Origin: Turritopsis dohrnii
Taxonomy: Eukaryota; Cnidaria; Hydrozoa; Anthoathecata; Oceaniidae
DNA: 64,000 nt
Direction: 5' to 3'
NCBI GenBank assembly: GCA_027922465.2
Contig: BQMF02000255.1
Coordinates: 1-64,000 of the forward strand
Positions 11,242 to 18,225 of the stretch are shown piece after piece. Position 1 is the first letter of the stretch. Each line of letters begins with the position of its first letter. Below the pieces are notes generated by a model, which was not told the DNA's origin, did no database searches, and saw only the letters and a program-made list of their open reading frames with translations. A program made the position numbers and the translations under genes.

Positions 11242-11800
11242 ACAAAAACCTAAGGGTTCTCTAAAATAGAGTTTTCTAAAATTATCGAATTTTTCCGAGA
11301 GACACCACAAGCAGACATTGAAGTGTAAATGAATGGTATAAAACTTAAGAGCGGAATAATTTGAAATTGTGGTGAACAGGCGACAGAGTCTGCCGGAAAG
11401 GGAAGGTCTAGTGGAGCGGCTAGATTGGAACTGGATGGTGCCGTCCGCTCCCGGTATTCACCACAAAATGTGTCAAAAGTTGTCGGGAAAAACTGTGACT
11501 AAATGTAATATACTCGAGCAGAACATGAACGGCCATTACGTGCGTAGTAGTCGGAGCTCGTAAGTAGTCACACACAAATAGTCTAAGATCTAGGGGTAGA
11601 GCTCAGAGCTGGTGGATTCGAGAAGCCAGGGTGGAGTGCCGGTTAGATCGAAGACAATGAATTAAAAACCCTCTAGGGTATCGCAACAACAACATCATCA
11701 TCAACAACAAAAACCCTAGGGGGTTCTCCTAAGGGAGTTTTGTTTTCAATAATAATATAATATTCGTTTCATGTAGCTCATCACCGCCACATGAAAGAAA

Positions 11801-12481
11801 ATGTACGAAGTAATACTACTCATCTGTTTCTGCGTTCCGACAGGACTTTGGATGTTTGTTTTCTGGAAGTGTCGTCATATAATAAATCTAGTAATGAATA
11901 TCGATGGATCTATTGACGTAGTTGGTACTCCAGCAGAAGCGCAGAAAAGAGCAGAACTTATACGTGCTGTACAAAGTGGTCAACATCTTGGCGGTAAAAA
12001 ACCTTGGACAGTTGAAAGAGTGAATAAGTTGCAAGACAAGACCATCGAAAAGCTATACAAAACATACACGGAGGGGAATGATCGCCTGGCGGCTCTGCAG
12101 GAGCAGTTCCAGCAAGAAACGCCTGATTTCAACGCTCTGATATCTAATTTGGTAGGTGTGAGAGATGTTTCAAAGATGATGAAGGAGATCAACGGAAATC
12201 CACTCATCACTAATTCCATCACGAGTTATATGGCGGCATCTATGCCTGGCGTTTCACCTATGGATGTGATAGGGTCTACTATCTACTCAAATTGTAAAAC
12301 TTTTCTCGGTCCTTTGGCGCTGTTTGCGATCATTTTTAGCAATCTTGATTGGATTAAGTACGCAAAAATCGCTGAAGAGCGTCAAATAAATGAGCGAAGA
12401 CGAGAAGAAGATAGTAAAATTGAAGGACCCTGGGAGAGTCGCGAGCGGGAAGAAGCTAGCAGAGTGGAACCGAAAGAATAA
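11801..12481 (+). CDS. Two-pass membrane protein of the Polinton, function unknown
   Basis: 226 residues. There is a hydrophobic N-terminal segment at about residues 3-24, a polar helical middle (residues 45-130, rich in K, E and Q) and a second hydrophobic segment at about 165-183 (FLGPLALFAIIF). The last 30 residues are highly charged and overlap the start of the next gene in another frame. It opens the block of small structural genes that leads into the integrase. I recognise no family. A virion membrane or assembly role would fit its place, but that is inference. Confidence 0.65.
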   Translation: MYEVILLICFCVPTGLWMFVFWKCRHIINLVMNIDGSIDVVGTPAEAQKRAELIRAVQSGQHLGGKKPWTVERVNKLQDKTIEKLYKTYTEGNDRLAALQEQFQQETPDFNALISNLVGVRDVSKMMKEINGNPLITNSITSYMAASMPGVSPMDVIGSTIYSNCKTFLGPLALFAIIFSNLDWIKYAKIAEERQINERRREEDSKIEGPWESREREEASRVEPKE

Positions 12482-12746
12482 AAAGAACTTAGAAGTACCT
12501 ACGCAAGTACCTACACAAGTACCTAATCAAGTACCTAATCAAGTACCTACGCAAGTACCTACACAAGTACCTACTAAGACGTATATGATTGGAGGAGCTG
12601 GTGGTGCCATAGCTGTTTTAGCTGTGGGGTTGTTAGTCTGCTACTTCTACACACGAGCAACGCGCAAAAGCTCTTCTACTAAGCCTTCCGCTGACACTGG
12701 CTCAAAGGTGCAAGCACAAAAACAAGATCATTTTTGCTTAATATAA
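12390..12746 (+). CDS. Basic N-terminus, VPTQ-repeat, single-pass membrane protein
   Basis: 118 residues. The N-terminus is basic (KDPGRVASGKKLAEWNRKNK, a type of sequence I associate with Polinton and related virus proteins). Seven tandem VPTQ/VPNQ tetrapeptides follow (residues 36-62), then a transmembrane helix (about 67-87: GGAGGAIAVLAVGLLVCYFY) and a Ser/Thr-rich tail. The repeat is encoded by a 12-bp tandem unit, GTACCTACGCAA and variants, so its length probably varies between copies. The gene overlaps the previous one by 92 bases in another frame, and its TAA directly abuts the next ATG. Confidence 0.7.
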   Translation: MSEDEKKIVKLKDPGRVASGKKLAEWNRKNKKNLEVPTQVPTQVPNQVPNQVPTQVPTQVPTKTYMIGGAGGAIAVLAVGLLVCYFYTRATRKSSSTKPSADTGSKVQAQKQDHFCLI

Positions 12747-12968
12747 ATGGAGAAAGAATTCATGGATAGCATGTGGCAGGCGGCACGTTTACTAGGCTAC
12801 ACCAGCTTGTACGCGTACGCTGGAAAAAAATTCTTCAGTGTAGGAGCTCCATCCGCAAAGCTAGATTTAGCTGATGTGGGAAAGCTTGGACTATACCTTG
12901 AGATGGCAATTTTGTCAGATGATTACGCACTCAAGCAAGGGTGGTACAAGGATAAAATTTCGGTTTAG
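12747..12968 (+). CDS. Small 73-residue protein, unknown
   Basis: Its ATG follows the upstream stop with no spacer (TATAAATG). The N-terminal half is amphipathic with many aromatics (LLGYTSLYAYAGKKFF), with no clear transmembrane helix. The tight packing in a same-strand run supports it as real. No family recognised. Confidence 0.55.
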   Translation: MEKEFMDSMWQAARLLGYTSLYAYAGKKFFSVGAPSAKLDLADVGKLGLYLEMAILSDDYALKQGWYKDKISV

Positions 12969-12972
12969 ATAA

Positions 12973-13383
12973 ATGGTTAGCATCTTAATAGGAGGGGCAG
13001 TAAGTGCAGCACTATTCACGTTTGGCAACTACGCAGAGAGGGCTCTCTCTGGTGATGAGGAAGCAGCAGCAGATCGAGAAGAACGTGCTATGGCAGCCGA
13101 AAAAACGAGACAAGCACAAATGGAATGGGATCGAGAGCGCGCGACACGCCTTGACTTTATCAACAACAGACTTCGACAAGAAAATAACGCCTCTGCGTAC
13201 ATCTCTGATCTTGATCGAGGTATGCACGAGTACTACGAGGCAACACAACAGCGTCTCTCACCTTTACCCCCTAGGCCTGAATTAACGGATTTTTATAACC
13301 CTTCTGAAGCTCAAAAGACTGGTGAATTGGTAGCGATCGCTGGAACTCTAGGTATTGTTGGATTTCTGCTCTACCGTATGTAA
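12973..13383 (+). CDS. Small membrane protein with central coiled coil
   Basis: 136 residues. It has a short hydrophobic N-terminus (residues 3-17, ILIGGAVSAALFTFG), a long charged helix (residues 28-85, many E, R, A and Q), a proline-rich stretch (LPPRPEL) and a C-terminal hydrophobic helix (residues 117-134) that ends at the stop. It begins four bases after the previous stop, at TAGATAAATG. An ATG nearer the helix is possible, but the hydrophobic start argues for this one. A membrane or capsid-associated role is inferred only. Confidence 0.6.
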   Translation: MVSILIGGAVSAALFTFGNYAERALSGDEEAAADREERAMAAEKTRQAQMEWDRERATRLDFINNRLRQENNASAYISDLDRGMHEYYEATQQRLSPLPPRPELTDFYNPSEAQKTGELVAIAGTLGIVGFLLYRM

Positions 13384-13386
13384 TAA

Positions 13387-14367
13387 ATGACTGAAACGTT
13401 GCGTGACATCTACTACAAACCAGAGAATCTGTGGAAAGGGAAGAAAGCCATTAAAGAGCTTCAGAAGGCTGCTGGAGTTACTAGGAAACAAGTGTTGAAG
13501 TGGCTAACTCATCAAGCTTTATATCAGATACATCTACCAAGGCCTAAGCACATCGACTATCCTCACTTTTACGTGACCAAGGTGAACAAGATCCACCAGG
13601 CCGATCTTTTGTATCTTCCTCATGACAAAGTCTATCAGAATACGTACAAGTACGCTTTGAATGTGATCGATATTGCTTCAGGGTATAAAGCGAGTAGACC
13701 TCTGAGAACGAAGAAGGCGAGCGACGTTGCAGAGATGTTTGCTGACATTTACAAAAAGGGTCCACTAAAGTGGCCTGAGAAGCTCTATGTAGATAACGGA
13801 TCAGAGTTCAAGTCGGAAACAGCCAAGGTCTTCCAGAAGCACGATGTCGAGGTGGTGAGAACTACAACAAAGCATAACCACAGAAAGCAGGCCTTTGTGG
13901 AAAACTTCAACAAACTCCTCGCGGAGAAACTTTTCCCTATACAAGATGCGCAGGAGTTGGAAGATCCAGAGAAAAACAGTACCACTTGGGTAAAACACTA
14001 CCAGAAAAGTGTGAGTCAACTGAACAACAATGTTCTTGCCAGAACCGGGATGAAACCCTCAAAGGCGATTAAACTGGAGGAAGTTCCGTTAAAAGTTGGG
14101 TTTTACCCGAAGGAAGAAACTTTACCTGAAGCGGGATTATACCGCTATTTGCTAGCGCCGGGTGAGGAACATGACGGCATAAAACGACGCGCAACAGACA
14201 ACAACTGGAGTCGGGAAACGTATCGGGTCGATAAGATATTGCAATACCAAGGTCAGCGTGTTTTGTACTACCTAGAAGATGGGCCGGAGAGATCTTTTGT
14301 ACGTGAAGAACTTATGCTTATTCCTGAGGATACGGAAGTACCTCCAGAATACGTAAAAAAGTGGTAG
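13387..14367 (+). CDS. int: Retroviral-type integrase (DD35E)
   Basis: 326 residues. It catalyses insertion of element ends into host DNA. The rve core carries D73 (HQADLLYL), D136 (VDNGSEF) and E172 (AFVENFNK), with exactly 35 residues between the last two, so the catalytic triad is complete. The N-terminus is helical (IKELQKAAGVTRKQVLKWL) and lacks an obvious HHCC finger. The C-terminal 60 residues (from NWSRETYRVDKIL) look like the small beta-barrel/chromo-like tail of Polinton and Ty3-type integrases. It starts three bases after the previous stop. The frame is intact. Confidence 0.95.
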   Translation: MTETLRDIYYKPENLWKGKKAIKELQKAAGVTRKQVLKWLTHQALYQIHLPRPKHIDYPHFYVTKVNKIHQADLLYLPHDKVYQNTYKYALNVIDIASGYKASRPLRTKKASDVAEMFADIYKKGPLKWPEKLYVDNGSEFKSETAKVFQKHDVEVVRTTTKHNHRKQAFVENFNKLLAEKLFPIQDAQELEDPEKNSTTWVKHYQKSVSQLNNNVLARTGMKPSKAIKLEEVPLKVGFYPKEETLPEAGLYRYLLAPGEEHDGIKRRATDNNWSRETYRVDKILQYQGQRVLYYLEDGPERSFVREELMLIPEDTEVPPEYVKKW

Positions 14368-14403
14368 TCTCATAAATATTTCAAAGTTGGAGTTTTTGTT
14401 GCA

Positions 14404-14413
14404 TATAATAAAG
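14404..14413 (+). promoter_or_regulatory. TATAATAAAG box at the 14414 start
   Basis: Identical to the ten bases before the polymerase ATG. It favours the ATG at 14414 over the upstream in-frame ATG at 14387. Confidence 0.5.
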
Positions 14414-15001
14414 ATGTTGCGTTTTGGACAAATCGAAGTTTCACGGAATGACTTTAACTCTAGTGCAGAACTTACCGACATTTACACTATCGACATGTCA
14501 AAGATCACTATAGCAGAACCTATCGTAGCAAACAAGAACGACCTGAGGTACTACATCGGGTATGAGAAGGAAGCGAGTAAAATTGTTCCTCTCTTGATCA
14601 AGACCCCAAAGAATTGCCACTCTTCAGGGGTATCGAGGTATAACGAGACATCTGCCTGGAAGATGGGATTCAACGTGTTGGATGATAAAGCTTGGTGTGA
14701 TGCCTACAACGCGATTGCTGATCGTGTGCAAGAGCTTCTCTTCAAGACCTTGACAGGTACTGTGATAAGTACTGCAGGCTGGATCAACCCAAAGCTCATC
14801 TCCTGGGATGGTGACATCAAAACAAAGTTTAATGATGATTCACCACCATTTAACCAATCCTGCAAGGCCACTGGTGTGTTGAAGATCGGAAGCGTGTACA
14901 CACAGACCCATCACAACCACTACCTCCAAGTCCATTTGAAAGAGTGCAAGTACCATGAAACAGATATGCGTGAGAGCCTTCTCAGTGATGACGATGAGTA
15001 G
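14414..15001 (+). CDS. Possible single-stranded DNA-binding protein of the Polinton
   Basis: 195 residues from the ATG that follows TATAATAAAG; an in-frame ATG lies at 14387. The order of elements (LLIKTPKN, GVSRYNE, a hydrophobic MGFNVLDD strand, a helix with DAYNAIADRVQELLF, then late beta strands) is reminiscent of the SSB-like proteins of large DNA viruses and related elements. The tail SLLSDDDE is acidic, as in many SSBs. I hold this at pattern level only. It has no GxHW or His/Cys arrangement of an adenoviral protease. The gene sits between the integrase and a SAP-like gene. Confidence 0.5.
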   Translation: MLRFGQIEVSRNDFNSSAELTDIYTIDMSKITIAEPIVANKNDLRYYIGYEKEASKIVPLLIKTPKNCHSSGVSRYNETSAWKMGFNVLDDKAWCDAYNAIADRVQELLFKTLTGTVISTAGWINPKLISWDGDIKTKFNDDSPPFNQSCKATGVLKIGSVYTQTHHNHYLQVHLKECKYHETDMRESLLSDDDE

Positions 15002-15035
15002 AGACTTCAAAGTTAATGTTGTAACTTTGAAGAAA

Positions 15036-15350
15036 ATGGCAACAGTGAAACAACTAAGGCTGAAAGCGAAAGAAGAAGGTCTTCGAGGCTATTCTACGAT
15101 GAACCGAAATGAACTTACGAGGGTCTTGAGTGGTGAAATAAGGTACAAGCGGAACCAGTGCTCTATAGGAGTGCAGACAGAGTTCCCCGAGTGTCACGAA
15201 TGTGCACTGAATAGACTTTTTTGTAATCTCTCGAATAAAGCGTTTGTCAAAAGACAAATTTATACATCGCCAGCAGGTGAGGAGACTGATGTTGAAACCG
15301 GAGAGATCGTAGGCTATGAGGTTGACTGTACCAGGCATTACTTCAAGTAA
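15036..15350 (+). CDS. SAP-like DNA-binding small protein with Cys pair
   Basis: 104 residues from the ATG at 15036; an in-frame ATG at 14955 would overlap the previous gene. The N-terminal 32 residues (TVKQLRLKAKEEGLRGYS, then NELTRVL) have the helix-turn-helix spacing of SAP motifs, which bind DNA. A CHEC...C cysteine cluster follows near residues 59-69. The 3' end overlaps the convergent innexin-like gene by eight bases. A role in genome condensation or packaging would fit, but is inferred. Confidence 0.55.
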   Translation: MATVKQLRLKAKEEGLRGYSTMNRNELTRVLSGEIRYKRNQCSIGVQTEFPECHECALNRLFCNLSNKAFVKRQIYTSPAGEETDVETGEIVGYEVDCTRHYFK

Positions 15351-16401
15351 ATGTCTCCCACTTGACGTCCATACGTGTGCAAGTTGGAAGTTGTTCATCA
15401 GGGAAATTTGTCATCATCTGGTTGATTTCATAAAATTTTTGGATATCTTTTTCTCGAACAGCCTCATAAAGTTCCAATTGATACATAGTGAAGCCTTTCC
15501 TATTGGAACGATGGTAGTTTTGGTACATTCGCCCTAGTGTTATTAGTACACCAATGCAAGAAACTATAGTTCCTAACACTGCAACCAACCACACTATAAT
15601 GAAGCAGTAGCCATATATGACATGTGAAGATATCTCACATGATAAAGTTAGTGTATTGGTGTATATAACCGTGAGACTACCCTTATTTGCCTCAATCGTG
15701 CACATACCCATAGTAGGAAAGAGTACATTATTACCTTTCTTCGTTATATCTGGCACTCCTATGAGTTGTCTGCATGCCTGGAGAATCGACAGGTTCATGA
15801 TGATGTACAGAATTTCCACTATAAATTGGCAAAAAATGTACACATTCTTCGTACAAGTCACAGTATCACAAAAGTACACATTATAAATCGCTGCTGCAGA
15901 GGAAGATTCTACACAGCTCTTAAATTTTTCCAATCGCTCAAAGTTCCACTTGAACAGCATATATGGCAACTGTAATGCCATTGAACATGCTAGAATGAAG
16001 AATGGAATCCATTGGTAAGATGTGATAATAGTCTTTTTCATGGGCACACATGATCCTCGCGACTTACATAGCACATGACTGCCATCTCGCTGCTGGAGAA
16101 TTCCAGTCATATCGAGAGTATCAGGAATTCCGTACTCGTGAGATAGTTCATATTTTGTGAGCTCCTCATATATATATAGACCCTTCATCCAGCAAGCATT
16201 TTGTATGAATTTGTTCCCTACATCCCAACCTAACATATTGCAATTCATGCCATCTTTGTACCAACACCATGCCGTTATGAGAGTTGTCAACATGATTATC
16301 TTTGAACCCAGCAGCCTGTTAAATCTGGATGTAACTGAATCATTTCTCTTCTTAGTAAAATCTATAGCGAGAACTTGCTTGAGCGGATCTATAATATTCA
16401 T
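15343..16401 (-). CDS. Innexin-like four-pass membrane protein (gap-junction family)
   Basis: 352 residues from the second ATG; an in-frame ATG seven codons upstream (16422) would give 359. Innexins form invertebrate gap junctions and hemichannels. Counting from 16422, I see helix 1 at about 42-56, a first extracellular loop with C61 and C77, SYQWIPFFIL at 135-144 opening helix 2 (compare the family signature YYQWV), helix 3 at about 196-216, a second loop with LFPTMGMCTIE and C241/C262, and helix 4 at about 272-297. The C-terminal tail is charged. The gene is intronless, on the strand opposite its left-hand neighbours, and overlaps the SAP-like gene by eight bases, so it belongs to the element. 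Viral innexins (vinnexins) are known from ichnoviruses of parasitoid wasps. I know of no Polinton example. Confidence 0.8.
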   Translation of the reverse strand: MNIIDPLKQVLAIDFTKKRNDSVTSRFNRLLGSKIIMLTTLITAWCWYKDGMNCNMLGWDVGNKFIQNACWMKGLYIYEELTKYELSHEYGIPDTLDMTGILQQRDGSHVLCKSRGSCVPMKKTIITSYQWIPFFILACSMALQLPYMLFKWNFERLEKFKSCVESSSAAAIYNVYFCDTVTCTKNVYIFCQFIVEILYIIMNLSILQACRQLIGVPDITKKGNNVLFPTMGMCTIEANKGSLTVIYTNTLTLSCEISSHVIYGYCFIIVWLVAVLGTIVSCIGVLITLGRMYQNYHRSNRKGFTMYQLELYEAVREKDIQKFYEINQMMTNFPDEQLPTCTRMDVKWETFT

Positions 16402-16514
16402 TTTATCTCTTTTCAAATGCATGGCACCAAAACCACTTTACTCTGCCCGATGTTGATACGCGGGAATTGTTCGAGGGTATGTTCGATATCGACATGTAAC
16501 GTTTTGTAGCTACT

Positions 16515-16595
16515 ATGAAGTGTGAACAACTCACTAGAGCAGAACTTGAAAAGGGTGTCCAACGGTTGGACCCCCTTGGGAGGTCGAGTAAATAA
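16515..16595 (+). CDS. Very short open frame ahead of the zinc-ribbon gene
   Basis: 26 codons whose TAA is followed directly by the ATG at 16596. It has the element's stop-ATG spacing but is too short to judge. It could equally be part of a leader. Confidence 0.25.
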   Translation: MKCEQLTRAELEKGVQRLDPLGRSSK

Positions 16596-16826
16596 ATGGA
16601 AGACTTTTCAAATCCAATATTTGACTCTGCCAAGGATAGACTCCTTAAAATATTCAACGAAATGTCAAAGCCTAGAGCGACTGCTCCAGAACAAACATTG
16701 TATACTTGCCATCGCTGTGGGAGCAGGAACATTCTTTCAATACCAAAACAAGTCAGGTCATGTGACGAGGGAACGTCAGTGTTCAATGAGTGTAACAACT
16801 GCCATAGCAAGTGGAGGGATGGATAA
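16596..16826 (+). CDS. TFIIS-type zinc-ribbon protein
   Basis: 76 residues. The C-terminal half is a C2C2 zinc ribbon: C38-x2-C41, then QVRSCDEGTSVF, then C66-x2-C69 and a closing tryptophan W73. In the transcript-cleavage factor TFIIS, the equivalent hairpin holds R-S-x-D-E-x-x-T/S-x-F, where the acidic pair reaches into RNA polymerase II; here R54, S55, D57, E58 and F63 are all present. The N-terminal 30 residues are a short helix and lack the TFIIS central domain. Such ribbons occur in large DNA viruses and archaeal TFS. A stand-alone copy in a Polinton suggests that it modulates host Pol II elongation or acts in the element's own transcription; both are inference. Confidence 0.8.
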   Translation: MEDFSNPIFDSAKDRLLKIFNEMSKPRATAPEQTLYTCHRCGSRNILSIPKQVRSCDEGTSVFNECNNCHSKWRDG

Positions 16827-16887
16827 TACAAATGTCGTTTTGTAGCTTTACCAAGCTATAAAACATAAGGAGGGGGTGCCTCATACA

Positions 16888-17535
16888 TCACATAGCAGGT
16901 GCACTCGGGGTATCTGAACTGCTCACGAGCTTTTTTGCGATTTCTTCGCGACCTTCTTTCCTTCCACGTTCCAAAAGCTCTTGCTTCTGATGTTCGTAAA
17001 GCTGTTTGATCACCTTCCTTGATCGTTTTCGCAGCTCTTGCTTCTGATGTTCGTAAAGCTGTTTCTCCTCCATAATTCGAGTAAACTCAGGATGATCGAT
17101 GGTACCGTCTTCGTAGACTTTTGATATTAGCACACGCAGACTGTCTAGAACGGTCTGCGCAGCGAATGCGATATCATGGTTTTTCTGTCTTTCTACATCG
17201 ACAATAGAGGCACATTTTTGAATACCGCTCATTATTAGACCCACCACGAGAGCTGTCACACACAGCCCGATGCTCATCGAAGTATCCATTTCTGATACCA
17301 AGCATGCAATCTCACCACCAGAGAGTACAACATTCACCGCGATCAGAAAGTAACATGCATATTTCGCAACTGCTGAGTAGTGTGAAAATTTGCGCTCTAA
17401 AGATGTTCGACTTTCTAATTCCCGAGATAGGTATGCTTCCGTCTCCTTCACCGCTTGAATTCTATAGTTTTTTGCGTATCCATTCTCTGGGTCTGGTAAA
17501 ACAGGATATAGCTTCTCCGTAGTCACGTCGTACAT
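16888..17535 (-). CDS. Two-pass membrane protein with C-terminal coiled coil
   Basis: About 215 residues from an internal ATG (the ATG at 17586 would overlap the next gene further). The N-terminal stretch YPVLPDPENGYAKNYRIQAV is polar, two hydrophobic helices lie near residues 60-82 and 87-105, and an acidic DGTIDHPEFTRIMEEK segment follows. The tail has a duplicated KQLYEHQKQEL unit inside a strongly charged coiled coil. I have seen proteins of this plan in cnidarian Polinton-like elements but cannot name the function. It overlaps the end of the penton-like gene. Confidence 0.6.
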   Translation of the reverse strand: MYDVTTEKLYPVLPDPENGYAKNYRIQAVKETEAYLSRELESRTSLERKFSHYSAVAKYACYFLIAVNVVLSGGEIACLVSEMDTSMSIGLCVTALVVGLIMSGIQKCASIVDVERQKNHDIAFAAQTVLDSLRVLISKVYEDGTIDHPEFTRIMEEKQLYEHQKQELRKRSRKVIKQLYEHQKQELLERGRKEGREEIAKKLVSSSDTPSAPAM

Positions 17536-17545
17536 TGCCATCTGT

Positions 17546-18211
17546 TTATTTGAAGACGACGAGCATATTGATAGCTTGTAAATCAACTTTCCTGCCTTGA
17601 TCGTCGGTGACGTAAAAATTCAACGTTCGCGTTGAGGACCTCAATTTGTTGGTGAACATAGGACGTTCATAGTGATACGACATGATGTCGCCATACTCGT
17701 ATTCTGGCTTCTGAAGTCTAAAAATGTGTACGATTTTCGTAATTGCACCGTTTAACAGAATATAGCTGTTTTCGAATTCCTCACAGTACAGCCGTATAGA
17801 CTTGAACGTACAGAAGTTTGGCACCGATCTATATTCACCTTGAGTATACTTCTTATCTAATCCTAAAAGTTCCCCTAAGTTTTCACTTATTGAGACGTAA
17901 TACCCTTTTTGTACTGATAAGTGAAGCTTACCATCCTCTCTTGGATCGAGATTTGCGCATCCAAGTGATCTTGCATTTATTCTTGAACGAATACTCTTTG
18001 ACGTATATAATCCAGGTGGAAAGTCTATATGCAGGGGGAACCTTGAATCGACGGGGTCTTTTTTTGATACTTGATCAATGGTAAATCTAGCGTGTTGAAC
18101 TAGGTTGAGCCACCCCACGTATAACACTGCTTCTTTTATCGCAATCTCCGTGCCTTCTTTTAACTCTGTTGGTAACTTGGTTTCTCCAAGATGGGTGACA
18201 TTTACATACAT
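17546..18211 (-). CDS. Minor capsid protein (penton-like single jelly roll)
   Basis: 221 residues, mostly beta-strand in appearance. The segment ISENLGELLGLDKKYTQGEY, then a strand with RLYCEEFENSYILLNG, then the C-terminal run NFYVTDDQGRKVDL matches the layout of Polinton penton proteins, whose last strands read roughly 'I-D-x-G-x-x-V-D-L'. It forms the capsid vertices in the family. It is divergently paired with the gene at 18226 over a 14-bp spacer. Confidence 0.7.
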   Translation of the reverse strand: MYVNVTHLGETKLPTELKEGTEIAIKEAVLYVGWLNLVQHARFTIDQVSKKDPVDSRFPLHIDFPPGLYTSKSIRSRINARSLGCANLDPREDGKLHLSVQKGYYVSISENLGELLGLDKKYTQGEYRSVPNFCTFKSIRLYCEEFENSYILLNGAITKIVHIFRLQKPEYEYGDIMSYHYERPMFTNKLRSSTRTLNFYVTDDQGRKVDLQAINMLVVFK

Positions 18212-18225
18212 TTATTATAAGAGAA
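18212..18225. promoter_or_regulatory. Shared 14-bp bidirectional spacer, penton side
   Basis: The two divergent ATGs are separated only by TTATTATAAGAGAA. Its complement TTCTCTTATAATAA is identical to the spacer before the major capsid gene at 20566. So the oriented motif points at a capsid gene in both places. Confidence 0.65.

Larger units (their letters stand above)
10751..11800. other. Non-coding block between polymerase and structural genes
   Basis: No convincing protein gene. It holds a tRNA-like/SINE-like segment (10875-11110), a 64-bp tandem duplication (about 11110-11240) and a G/C-richer stretch ending in a CAA/ATC-rich tail (11690-11712). Two related strings flank the latter: AAAAACCTAAGGGTTCTC at 11245 and AAAAACCCTAGGGGGTTCTC at 11708, both followed by a GAGTTTT. 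A 64-codon open frame at 11369 lies in this block and I do not believe it. Confidence 0.6.

Noticed and set aside
11369..11563. 64-codon frame in the non-coding block
   Set aside because: No domain, no neighbour spacing, and it lies in a repeat-like segment.
13004..13285. A 93-codon frame inside the 12973 gene
   Set aside because: Shadow frame; the 12973 frame has the stop-start spacing and the membrane helices.
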